64,000 nt of DNA from JBEVJK01 sp040510195 (GTDB taxonomy: Bacteria > Pseudomonadota > Alphaproteobacteria > Rhizobiales > Rhizobiaceae). Below, piece after piece: positions 9,140 through 17,369 of the stretch. Under the pieces are notes generated by a model that did not search any database, was not told where the DNA came from, and worked only from the letters and a program-made list of their open reading frames with translations. Position 1 is the stretch's first letter; the number at the start of each line of letters is the position of its first letter. The stretch lies in contig JBEVJK010000131.1 in the NCBI GenBank assembly GCA_040510195.1, positions 1 through 64,000 on the forward strand, read 5' to 3'. Made by a program: the position numbers and the translations under genes.

Positions 9140-10132
9140 ATGAGCGGCCTCTGGAGCGAAGGCGGGCTCTTCCGGTATTTCGTCGTGCGGCTGGTGCTGT
9201 CGGCGCTGGTGCTGGTGGGCAGCATCGCGCTGCTTTGCTCGCTGACGCTGATCGTGCCCGGCGACCCGTCCACCATCCTGCTCGGCCCGCGAGCCACCCC
9301 GCAGGCGGTGGAGGCCTTCCGCGAGCAGATGGGGCTGACGCTGCCGCTCTACGAGCGGGTGGCGCTGTTTTTCGCCAACGCGCTGCGAGGCGATCTGGGC
9401 GCCGACGTGATCAGCGGCCGGCCGGTTTCCCAGATGGTGGCGCTGGCGCTTCCCAACACGCTTCTGCTCGCCGTGTCGGCGATCGGACTGGCGGTGCTGG
9501 TCGGGGTGCCGATCGGCTGCTATGCGGCGGTCCGCCAAGGCAGCCTGCTCGACCAGGCGCTGGCGGTGGTCAGCGTCGGCCTGGTGGCGACGCCGAGCTA
9601 TGTCATCGCCATCCTGCTCCTCTACACCTTCTCGGTCCGGCTCGGCTGGTTCCCCGTGCTGGGGGCGGGCGATGCCGGAAATTTCCTCGACCAGCTGCAC
9701 CATCTCGTGCTGCCGGCGCTGGCGCTCGCTGTCGGCTGGATCGGCTATATCGCGCGGCTGGTGCGCTCCTCGCTGCTGGAGGTGCTGGGCGAGCCCTTCA
9801 TCCGCACGGCGCGCGCCTACGGCCAGCCGGAGCGCCGCGTGGTCATGAAATATGCGCTGAAGCTCGCCTGCATCCCCACCGTCGCCATCCTGGGCGTCGG
9901 CATCGGCGAGCTGATGGGCGGAGCCGTGTTCGTCGAGGTGATCTTCAACCGGGCGGGCCTCGGCTCGCTCATCTTCGATGCGATCAAGAATCGCAACTAC
10001 CCGATCGTCCAGGGCGGCGTGCTGGTGGTGGTGGCGATCTTCGTGCTGGTCAACCTCTTCGTCGACCTGTCCTATGCCTGGCTCGACCCGCGGGTGCGCG
10101 AAAGCCTCGGCAAAGCGCGGTCCGGGGTCTGA
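9140..10132 (+). CDS. ABC transporter permease, DppB/OppB type
   Basis: A 330-residue inner-membrane permease. The start ATG at 9140 gives MSGLWSEGGLFRYFVVRLVLS and avoids a longer frame that overlaps the preceding gene. Hydrophobic segments are spread through the protein, and the family hallmarks are PGDPSTILLGPRA near the N-terminus and the EAA-like cytoplasmic loop VRSSLLEVLGEPFIRTARAYG. It is the first of two permeases in the operon and would form the heterodimeric channel with the next gene, which begins four bases after this stop. Confidence 0.9.
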   Translation: MSGLWSEGGLFRYFVVRLVLSALVLVGSIALLCSLTLIVPGDPSTILLGPRATPQAVEAFREQMGLTLPLYERVALFFANALRGDLGADVISGRPVSQMVALALPNTLLLAVSAIGLAVLVGVPIGCYAAVRQGSLLDQALAVVSVGLVATPSYVIAILLLYTFSVRLGWFPVLGAGDAGNFLDQLHHLVLPALALAVGWIGYIARLVRSSLLEVLGEPFIRTARAYGQPERRVVMKYALKLACIPTVAILGVGIGELMGGAVFVEVIFNRAGLGSLIFDAIKNRNYPIVQGGVLVVVAIFVLVNLFVDLSYAWLDPRVRESLGKARSGV

Positions 10133-10136
10133 CGCC

Positions 10137-10970
10137 GTGGAGGTGCTGCGCCGTGTCTGGATGAGCCCGAGCGGGCGGATCGGCCTGATCGCGACGCTCC
10201 TTGTGGTGGTCGGCGGGCTGGCCGCGCCGCTCCTGGCGACGCACCTGCCCAGCCAGATCGACGTCGCGGCCCGGCTGACGCCGCCTTCGTCCGCGCACTG
10301 GCTGGGAACCGACCAGCTCGGCCGCGACCTCTATTCGCGCGGCCTGTTCGGCACGCGGGTGGCCATTGGCGTGGCGCTGGCGGTCACGGCGACCGCCTTG
10401 ATCGTCGGCATCCTGCTCGGCGTGCTCGCCGCCAGCGCTCCCGCCCCGGTCGAGCGCGCCATCCTGGCTTTGTTCGACATCATCAGCTCGTTCCCGAGCC
10501 TCATCCTGGCGCTGTCGCTGGTCGCCGTGCTCGGGCCCGGACTCACCAACATCGTCATCCTGGTCACCATCGTCTTCGTGCCGCAGTTCGGGCGCATCGC
10601 GCGGGCGCAGACCCTCACGGTGCGCCAGCAATCCTTCATCGAGGCGGAGCGGGCGCTGGGCGCCTCGGGCAGCCGGATCATGCTGCGCCACGTGCTGCCC
10701 AACATCGTCGGCCCGATCGTCGTGCTGGCCAGCATGAACATTCCCGTCGTGATCACGCTCGAGGCGGGGCTTTCCTTTCTCGGCGTGGGCATCCGGCCCC
10801 CGCTGGCGAGCTGGGGATCGATGCTTTTCGACGGCTTCACCTATCTCGAGCAATCGGTGTGGCCGGTGCTCGTTTCGGGCGGCATGCTGACCGTCGCGAC
10901 GCTCGGTTTCACGCTGTTCGGCGAGGCGCTGCGCGATGCCATCGATCCCAAGCTGAGGCGCGGCGCATGA
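10137..10970 (+). CDS. ABC transporter permease, DppC/OppC type
   Basis: A permease of about 277 residues from a GTG at 10137; an ATG eight codons later is an alternative. Features are the HWLGTDQLGRDLYSRGLFGTR segment near the N-terminus, diagnostic of DppC proteins, and the EAA loop QSFIEAERALGASGSRIMLRH followed by PNIVGPIVVLAS. It partners the preceding permease. Its TGA overlaps the ATG of the following ATPase gene (ATGA), indicating coupling. Confidence 0.88.
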   Translation: MEVLRRVWMSPSGRIGLIATLLVVVGGLAAPLLATHLPSQIDVAARLTPPSSAHWLGTDQLGRDLYSRGLFGTRVAIGVALAVTATALIVGILLGVLAASAPAPVERAILALFDIISSFPSLILALSLVAVLGPGLTNIVILVTIVFVPQFGRIARAQTLTVRQQSFIEAERALGASGSRIMLRHVLPNIVGPIVVLASMNIPVVITLEAGLSFLGVGIRPPLASWGSMLFDGFTYLEQSVWPVLVSGGMLTVATLGFTLFGEALRDAIDPKLRRGA

Positions 10971-11929
10971 GCGACTTTCTCGCCATCCGCGACCTGTCGG
11001 TGGATTTCGCCGTGGCCGGCGGAGCCCTGCATGTGCTGCGCGACGTCTCGCTGACCGTCGTCAAGGGCCGCATCGTCGGGCTGGTCGGCGAGAGCGGCAG
11101 CGGCAAGTCGACGCTGGCGCTGGCCCTGCTAGGGCTGCTGCCGGGCAATACGAGCCGCGTCGCCGGCGCCATCGAGCTCGACGGGCTGAACCTGCTTTCG
11201 CTACCCGCGGAGGCGCTGGAAAGTCTGCGCGGGCAGCGGATCGCCATGATCTTCCAGGATCCGATGACGGCGCTCAACCCGGTGTTCACCATCGGCACCC
11301 AGCTGGTCGATGCGCAACGCGGCAAGTATCCCCGGCTCGGCCGGCAGGCTCTCCTGCAACGCGCCGCCGAGATGCTGGCACGCGTCGGCCTGTCTGACCC
11401 GGAGACGCGGCTCGCCGCCTATCCGCATCAGCTTTCAGGCGGCATGCGGCAGCGCGTGATGATCGCGATGGCCCTGCTTTGCGAGCCGGAAATCCTGATC
11501 GCGGACGAGGCGACGACGGCCCTCGACGTCACCGTGGAGGCGCAGATCGTCGAGCTCATCCGCGACCTCAGCGGCGCCTTCGACGGCTCGATCCTGTTCG
11601 TCTCCCACAGCCTGGGCCTGGTGTCGGAGCTCGCGGACGACGTCGCCGTCATGTATGCCGGAAAGATCGTGGAGAGCGGGCCGACAACAAGCCTGTTCGA
11701 CGACCCCCGGCATCCCTACACGCGGGCGCTGCTCTCCTGCGAGATCGACCCCGACGAAGCGCCGGGCACGCCGCTTGTCACCATCAAGGGCGGGCTGCCC
11801 GACCTGGTCGACGTTCCCGCCGGCTGCATCTTCGCCGAGCGCTGTCCGCTGCGCTTCGACAAATGCCGCGAAGAGCCGCCATCGGTGGCGGTCGCGCCGG
11901 GCCATTTCGCCGCATGTTGGCGCGCATGA
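10967..11929 (+). CDS. oligopeptide-type ABC transporter ATP-binding protein (DppD-like)
   Basis: A 320-residue ATPase. Walker A GESGSGKST is at residues 41-49, the signature is LSGGMRQR, and Walker B is ILIADEATTALD. The C-terminal extension CIFAERCPLRFDKC is the cysteine-containing oligopeptide-transporter domain. The start overlaps the previous stop in ATGA, and its own stop overlaps the next start. It powers the importer encoded by this operon together with the following subunit. Confidence 0.9.
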   Translation: MSDFLAIRDLSVDFAVAGGALHVLRDVSLTVVKGRIVGLVGESGSGKSTLALALLGLLPGNTSRVAGAIELDGLNLLSLPAEALESLRGQRIAMIFQDPMTALNPVFTIGTQLVDAQRGKYPRLGRQALLQRAAEMLARVGLSDPETRLAAYPHQLSGGMRQRVMIAMALLCEPEILIADEATTALDVTVEAQIVELIRDLSGAFDGSILFVSHSLGLVSELADDVAVMYAGKIVESGPTTSLFDDPRHPYTRALLSCEIDPDEAPGTPLVTIKGGLPDLVDVPAGCIFAERCPLRFDKCREEPPSVAVAPGHFAACWRA

Positions 11930-12879
11930 GAGCCGACAGCCGCCAAGTGCTCGAAACGAGCGGGCTGCACGTCACCTTTGCCGGCGGCGTGCAGGCGGTG
12001 GCGGGCGTCGATCTCGGCCTGGCGGCGGGCGAGACGGTCGGCCTGGTCGGCGAGAGCGGCAGCGGCAAGACGACGCTGGCCAAGGCGCTGATCGGGCTCA
12101 ACCGGCCGAGCGCCGGCACCGTGCGGCTGGACGGGCGGGACCTGACGGCGCTCAAGCGCGCCGATCGCCTCTGGCTGCGACGGCGGGTGCAGATGATCTT
12201 CCAGGATCCACTGTCGTCGCTGTCGCCGCGCATGCGCATCCGCAAGCTGCTCGCCGAGCCGCTGGCCATCCACGGCTTGGACGCGCAGCATCACTGGCCG
12301 CATGTGCAAGAGGTGACGAAGCGCCTGGGGCTGGCCGAGGCGCTGCTGGACAAATACCCGCATCAGATCAGCGGCGGCCAGGCCCGCCGGGTGGCGATCG
12401 CCCGCGCGCTGGCGACGCAACCGACCTTCCTCATCGCCGACGAACCGACGGCCGGCCTCGACGTCTCCGTGCAGGGCGACCTGCTCAACCTGCTCGCCGA
12501 CCTGCAGCGCCAGTACGCGCTGGGTATCCTCATCGTCAGCCACAACCTCAACGTGGTCGGGCGGATCACCCAGAGGGTGGCGATCCTCTATCTGGGCAAG
12601 GTGATGGAGGAGGGGTCGACGCGCAGGATCTTCCAGGCGCCGCGGCATCCCTACACGTTCGGCCTGCTGTCGGCCAATCCGGTGATCGATCCGCACCGCC
12701 GACGAGCGCGCATGCTGCTCAGGGGCGAGATCCCGAGCCCGAGGAACCCGCCGTCGGGGTGCCGCTTCCATACGCGCTGCCCGCGGGTGCAGGACCGCTG
12801 CCGGGTCGAGGAACCGCAGCTCGCCGGTGATGCCGAGCAGCGCTATGCCTGCCATTTCCCGCTGGAGAGCGCGACATAG
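11926..12879 (+). CDS. oligopeptide-type ABC transporter ATP-binding protein (DppF-like)
   Basis: A 317-residue ATPase, second of the pair. Walker A GESGSGKTT is at 42-50, the signature reads ISGGQARR and Walker B FLIADEPTAGLD; the C-terminus has the CRFHTRCPRVQDRC motif of peptide-transporter ATPases. I take the ATG overlapping the upstream TGA; another ATG four codons earlier is possible. The 3' end overlaps the convergent lyase gene by 37 bases, which is unusual but both reading frames are clear. Confidence 0.9.
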   Translation: MRADSRQVLETSGLHVTFAGGVQAVAGVDLGLAAGETVGLVGESGSGKTTLAKALIGLNRPSAGTVRLDGRDLTALKRADRLWLRRRVQMIFQDPLSSLSPRMRIRKLLAEPLAIHGLDAQHHWPHVQEVTKRLGLAEALLDKYPHQISGGQARRVAIARALATQPTFLIADEPTAGLDVSVQGDLLNLLADLQRQYALGILIVSHNLNVVGRITQRVAILYLGKVMEEGSTRRIFQAPRHPYTFGLLSANPVIDPHRRRARMLLRGEIPSPRNPPSGCRFHTRCPRVQDRCRVEEPQLAGDAEQRYACHFPLESAT

Positions 12880-14327
12880 AGGCGTTCGGCATCGTCGCCC
12901 AGCGGCCGATCCTCGCCGAGCGGCGCGACCAGCGCCCGCACCGCCTGGCGGACCTTGCCGGTGCCCGTTGCCAGCCGCAGGCCCGGCCGCAGGTCCACCG
13001 CCTGCGCCGCCGCCATCAGCTCGAAGGCGATCAGGCGCTGCCAAAGCGCGATCATCTCGCCTGCCTTGGCGATCGCCAGCGGCGCGTGGCTGGCATGATC
13101 CTCGACGCCTTCGGAGACGGCGAGGATGTCCAGCATGACCGGATTTGCGCGTTGCCTGACCATCGCAAGGGTGGCGGCGACGACCTTCTGCAGCGGCACG
13201 AAGCCGGCGGACGCACCGCCGGCGGGCGACAGATATCGGGGCAGGCCGCGCCGCGCTGCCCCGGTGAGCTGGACGAAGCGGGCGGCGCTGGCGGCAGCCG
13301 CCTGGGCGATCGCCAGCCCGAGGGTCTCGAACGAAAGCGCCAGGCCGGCGGTGTGGAAGTTGCCGGTGGACAGGACGAGATCGTCCTCGACAAGGACCAG
13401 CGGGTTGTCGGCGGCGCCGTTCAGCTCGATCTCGACGATCGTGCCGGCGCGCGCGATGGCGTCGGCGAGGGCGCCGTGGATGGCCGGCACGCAGCGCACC
13501 GAAAGCGGGTCCTGCAGGGCTGCAGGCGGCGGCTCCGTGCGACGCTTCAGGAGAAGCGCGAGCTCGGCCGCCGCCGCGACCTGGCCAGGCGCCGGCCGTG
13601 CCGCCTGGACCGCAGGGTGGAGCATGGTCCGGTTGGCGAGCATCGCCTCCATGGTGAGCGCGGCGGCCTGCTGCTGCTGGCGAAACGCCGCCAGGGCGTC
13701 GGCGATGGCCAGAGCCGCGCTGCCGACGGACAGGGCCGAGGCGTTGATGAGCGACAGGCCGTCCTTGGGCCCGAGCGCGACCGGCTGGAGGCCGGCGCGC
13801 CGGAGCGCGGCCGATGCGGGCAGGACCTTGCCGCCCAGCTCGGCCTCGCCTTCGCCGAGGAGCATCAGCGCCAGCGGGGCCAGGGCGACGAGGTCGCCGG
13901 CGCCGATGGTGCCGATGCGCGGCAGCAACGGGTGCAGGCCGGCATCGAGCGCGTCGAGCAGGAGCCGGAAGACGGCGGGCGAGATGCCGGAACCGCCGCG
14001 CGACAGCATCGCCGCCCTGGCGAACATGACGGCGCGGGTCACATCGCGCGGCAGTGGCTCGCCGACCGAACCGGCCCGGCCGCGCACCAGTTGCCGCTGG
14101 AAATCCACGGCATCGCCGCTGACGTCGGTGCCGAGATTGGCGCCAAGGCCAGTGTTCAGCCCGTAGATGCGCTGCCCAGAGGCGGCGGCACGGTCGAGCA
14201 CGTCGCGGGCCCGCGCCAGCCGGGCGAAGACTGCCGGCGCGGCCGTGACGCGGGCCGCGTGGCGGGCGACCGCCACCAATTCGGCGACCGTCGCCGGGCG
14301 GCGCGGCGAGAGGACGACGGGCTTCAC
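12843..14327 (-). CDS. aromatic amino acid ammonia-lyase family protein lacking the MIO serine
   Basis: A 494-residue protein of the histidine/phenylalanine ammonia-lyase fold. The GTG start at 14327 overlaps the stop of the upstream cyclodeaminase gene (GTGA). Conserved features are the catalytic tyrosine loop IYGLNTGLGAN (Tyr55), SLINASALSVGSAAL, LQDPLSVRCVPAIHG and ADNPLVL. The Ala-Ser-Gly triad that cyclises to the MIO electrophile is absent: the loop reads GTIGAGDLVALAP at 139-151, one residue shorter, with no serine. It is therefore not an ordinary ammonia-lyase. It may act on a substrate whose leaving group needs no MIO, such as a trimethylammonium, or be inactive. The operon with a cyclodeaminase homologue supports amino-acid breakdown. 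Confidence 0.85.
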   Translation of the reverse strand: MKPVVLSPRRPATVAELVAVARHAARVTAAPAVFARLARARDVLDRAAASGQRIYGLNTGLGANLGTDVSGDAVDFQRQLVRGRAGSVGEPLPRDVTRAVMFARAAMLSRGGSGISPAVFRLLLDALDAGLHPLLPRIGTIGAGDLVALAPLALMLLGEGEAELGGKVLPASAALRRAGLQPVALGPKDGLSLINASALSVGSAALAIADALAAFRQQQQAAALTMEAMLANRTMLHPAVQAARPAPGQVAAAAELALLLKRRTEPPPAALQDPLSVRCVPAIHGALADAIARAGTIVEIELNGAADNPLVLVEDDLVLSTGNFHTAGLALSFETLGLAIAQAAAASAARFVQLTGAARRGLPRYLSPAGGASAGFVPLQKVVAATLAMVRQRANPVMLDILAVSEGVEDHASHAPLAIAKAGEMIALWQRLIAFELMAAAQAVDLRPGLRLATGTGKVRQAVRALVAPLGEDRPLGDDAERLYVALSSGKWQA

Positions 14328-15325
14328 GCGAAGCGCAGCCGCTGGCCGATGCCGGCCTGCCGTGCCTTGACGAGCATCGCCTTGCCGAGCGCGATATCGC
14401 TCAGCGACAGCCCGCGATGCCAGAAGAGGATGGTCTGCTGGTCGTTTTCGCGGCCGGGGCGCGTGCCGGCGGCGATCTGGCCAAGCTCGGCATGAAGGTT
14501 GGCCTCGCTGAGACGGCCGCTCTCGACATGCGCGCGCAGCGCGCCGAACTTGCCGGTCCGGCACTGGCCCCAATCGTCGACGACGATCAGGTCCATGATG
14601 TCGGTGAGCGAGAGCTCGACGGCGCTCATGGTTCCGTAGGGTACGACAAGCGCACCGCGTTCGATCCATTCGGTCTTCAGGAGCGGTTGCGGTTGGTCGA
14701 GCCGCGACGCCTCCACCACGATGTCGGCACCGACGATGCAGCTCTGCCAGTCCGCCGTGGCGGTCACCGCCTTGCCGAGATCGGCGGAGAGCCGTTCGGC
14801 GAAGGCGGCGCGGCTCTCGGGTCGGCGGGAATGGACGCGGATCTCCTCGAAATCGAAGAGGGAGTCCAGCAGGCGCACGTTCCAGTAGGCGGTGCCCCGC
14901 GCGCCGACATGGGCGAGCACGCGCGAGCCCGGCCGGGCCAGGTATTTGGCGCCGAGGGCTGTGAGGGCGCCGGTGCGCATGTCGGTGATGGCGGTGGCGT
15001 CGAGGATCGCCTGCGGGGTGCCGGTGCGCGGGTCGAACAGATTGAGGATTCCGAACTCGGACGGCAGGTCGTGGCGGTAGTTGTCGACGAAATCGCCGAC
15101 GATCTTCACGCCGGCCGACTGCAGCGGCGCAACATAGCCGCGCAGGACGTTGAAGTGACCATGGAAGGCCGGGTCCGGCTCGAGATGGACGCGCGGCTCG
15201 ATGACGACCTCGCCGAGGCCCTGTGCGACAAGGCCGGCCTCGACGGCGGCGAGGATCTCCTGGTCGGTGATGGCGAGCGCTTCGATGTCGAGCGCGTTGA
15301 GATAATCGATGTAGACGGCTTTCAT
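14324..15325 (-). CDS. ornithine cyclodeaminase / mu-crystallin family protein
   Basis: A 333-residue NAD(P)-dependent protein of the ornithine cyclodeaminase/mu-crystallin family. The start ATG at 15325 gives MKAVYIDYLNALDIEA. Typical segments are GTPQAILDATAITDMRTGA (substrate site, about 105-123), a Rossmann segment VLAHVGARGTAYWNVRLL and GADIVVEASR. The glycine pattern GARGTAYWN departs from the usual GxGxQA, so cofactor use may differ. Relatives include ornithine cyclodeaminase, alanine dehydrogenase and ketimine or 1-pyrroline-2-carboxylate reductase. It is coupled to the lyase gene downstream and divergent from the P5C-reductase-like gene. Exact reaction not assignable. Confidence 0.82.
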   Translation of the reverse strand: MKAVYIDYLNALDIEALAITDQEILAAVEAGLVAQGLGEVVIEPRVHLEPDPAFHGHFNVLRGYVAPLQSAGVKIVGDFVDNYRHDLPSEFGILNLFDPRTGTPQAILDATAITDMRTGALTALGAKYLARPGSRVLAHVGARGTAYWNVRLLDSLFDFEEIRVHSRRPESRAAFAERLSADLGKAVTATADWQSCIVGADIVVEASRLDQPQPLLKTEWIERGALVVPYGTMSAVELSLTDIMDLIVVDDWGQCRTGKFGALRAHVESGRLSEANLHAELGQIAAGTRPGRENDQQTILFWHRGLSLSDIALGKAMLVKARQAGIGQRLRFA

Positions 15326-15521
15326 GGTCCTGGCGCTCTCTATCTGGTGAAAAGCGTCGCGACGGGCCCGGTCCCAGCCTGTTATCCGACGCAGCCCGGC
15401 AAGGAAAGAGGTCGTGCGACTGTGGCAGGTTGGGCCAGGTTGCTCGTCGCGATGCGATCTCTGTTGATGATCCGGACCCCTTGGCCTACGGGTTTCACCT
15501 GCAACGGAGGCGACAAATCTC

Positions 15522-16307
15522 ATGAAAAGCTTGGGGCGCATCGGAATCATCGGCGGCAGCGGCTGGCTGGGTTCGGCCATCGCGCAGTCTCTTGTCACGT
15601 CGGGCAAGGTGGCTCCTGCGGACCTGATCTGCTCCTATCGCTCCGCCATGCCCGGGCCCGTCTCGTGGCGGTTGACCAAGGACAATGCGGAGCTCGCATC
15701 GGTGTCCGACGTCATTATCCTCTCGGTGCGGCCGCAGGACTGGGCGGCGGTGGACATCGCCGCGCCGGACAAACTCGTCGTTTCGGTGATGGCCGGCATT
15801 GCCCTCAGGACCATCGGCGAGCGCACGCAATCGCGCCGCCTCGCCCGAACGCTGCCCAACGCGGCAGCCGAGGTCGGATTCTCCTACACGCCCATCTTCG
15901 TGGACTCGCCCCAGACGGGCGACGAAGACATCGTACGGGCGATATTCGAGACATGCGGCGCGGTCGACGCGGTGGCGGACGAAGACCAGATCGACTATTT
16001 CACGGGACTTTCCGGGTCCGGGCCGGCGTTTCCGGCTCTCCTGGCAGAGGCCATGCTCAAGGCGGCGCAGAGTGCGGGCATCCCGGCCGATATCGCCCGG
16101 CGCGGCGCCATGCAGACGCTGATCGGTGCCGGCCGGCTCCTCGAAACAGAGCGCCGGCCGCCATCCGAAGTCGTCAAGACCTTCGTCGACTATGGCGGCA
16201 CGACGGCCGCAGCCATCCTCACGATGCGCGAAAAGGGCTTTGACGAGGCGGTGCTGGCGGGCCTCGAAGCGGCCTATGGCAAGGCCAAGGCTCTCTCAGG
16301 CCCGTAG
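15522..16307 (+). CDS. pyrroline-5-carboxylate reductase family protein
   Basis: A 261-residue protein of the ProC family. The N-terminal dinucleotide fold shows IGIIGGSGWLGSAIA, and the C-terminal dimer domain carries the family signature FTGLSGSGPAFPALLAEAML and a TFVDYGGTTAAAI segment. The ATG at 15522 follows GGAGG. ProC reduces 1-pyrroline-5-carboxylate to proline with NAD(P)H; paralogues in catabolic loci may handle methylated or other cyclic imines. Placement beside the cyclodeaminase homologue and lyase suggests a catabolic paralogue rather than the biosynthetic proC, but that is inference. Confidence 0.85.
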   Translation: MKSLGRIGIIGGSGWLGSAIAQSLVTSGKVAPADLICSYRSAMPGPVSWRLTKDNAELASVSDVIILSVRPQDWAAVDIAAPDKLVVSVMAGIALRTIGERTQSRRLARTLPNAAAEVGFSYTPIFVDSPQTGDEDIVRAIFETCGAVDAVADEDQIDYFTGLSGSGPAFPALLAEAMLKAAQSAGIPADIARRGAMQTLIGAGRLLETERRPPSEVVKTFVDYGGTTAAAILTMREKGFDEAVLAGLEAAYGKAKALSGP

Positions 16308-16316
16308 GGTCGACGG

Positions 16317-17231
16317 TCATTCGTTTGAGGGTTCCTGCCCGGCCTGTTCGAACAGCCATTGGCGCAGGGTCCTGGCTGCCGGCGACAGGTCGCGCTTGTC
16401 GTTCCAGGTCAGGTAGTAGCCTCCCGGCGCGGGAAGGGTGAGGTCTGTGAAGCGAGCCAGCCTGCCGCTCTCGACGGCGGGCCTGACCAGGCGGTCCCAC
16501 CCGATGGCCACGCCCTGGTTCTCCTGGGCGGCCTGAAGCGCCACGGCGAACTTGCCGAAGCGGCGCCCGGCGAGCGTGCCGTGCGGGATCGCGGCGCGGC
16601 GCAGGACCTCGTCCCAGCCGGCCCACTCCGGGTCCACCCAGTCGACATGCAGCAGCGGCAGGTCTCCAAGATCCTGCGCAGACGCGTCCGCATGCGCGGC
16701 TGCAAAATCGGGTCCGCAGACGGGGTAGATCGTATCGTCGAACAGAAGCTGCGACGTCTCGTCGATCCAGGAGCCGAAACCGTAACGCACCCGCAGGTCG
16801 ACCTCGGCCCGCCGGTAGTCGCGCGCATTGTCGGAGATCAGGTGATCGACGGCGATCGAGGGGAAGCGGCGCCAGAAATCGCCCATTCGCGGCATCAGCC
16901 ACATCGATGCGAAGGCGTCGGAGCAGGCGACCGTGACGTTGCGCGATCGGTCGCCTCGCTTGATGTTCTGCACCACCTCGGAGACCCGCGAGAAGCCGGA
17001 GGCAAGCACGGCATAGAGGTCTTCGCCGCCGCTGGTCAGCTCGACGCCGCCCGGCATCCGTCGAAAGAGCACCACGCCCAGCTCGTCCTCCACGCTCCTG
17101 ATCTGCCGGCTGACAGCGCCGGGCGTGACGTTGAGCTCGGCCGCGGCGAGCTTGAAGCTGCCGTGCCGGGCCGAGGCCTCGAAGACCGCCAGGCCGGTCA
17201 GGGACGGCAAATCGTAGTAGCGGCGAACCAT
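16317..17231 (-). CDS. LysR-family transcriptional regulator (GcvA-like)
   Basis: A regulator of about 304 residues. The N-terminal winged helix-turn-helix has FEASARHGSFKLAAAELNVTPGAVSRQI (residues roughly 13-40), as in GcvA-type LysR proteins, followed by the ligand-binding domain. I prefer the ATG at 17231 with GAGG in front over a TTG ten codons upstream. Divergent from the MttB-family gene, with a 138-base gap to its likely ATG at 17370 that would hold both promoters, so it most likely regulates that gene; it is convergent with the P5C-reductase-like gene. The effector is unknown. Confidence 0.88.
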   Translation of the reverse strand: MVRRYYDLPSLTGLAVFEASARHGSFKLAAAELNVTPGAVSRQIRSVEDELGVVLFRRMPGGVELTSGGEDLYAVLASGFSRVSEVVQNIKRGDRSRNVTVACSDAFASMWLMPRMGDFWRRFPSIAVDHLISDNARDYRRAEVDLRVRYGFGSWIDETSQLLFDDTIYPVCGPDFAAAHADASAQDLGDLPLLHVDWVDPEWAGWDEVLRRAAIPHGTLAGRRFGKFAVALQAAQENQGVAIGWDRLVRPAVESGRLARFTDLTLPAPGGYYLTWNDKRDLSPAARTLRQWLFEQAGQEPSNE

Positions 17232-17369
17232 GGTCCTCAGCGGCTCGAAGTCGGTGCCCAATTGTCAACCGGGGCTTGAGACTTTTGCATTAGGCGCTTT
17301 GCCCGGATTTCGGCAAGAGTTTCACGCGGATGAACCTGGCCGTCGGCCTTCAGCGTGCACGAGGCTTCC

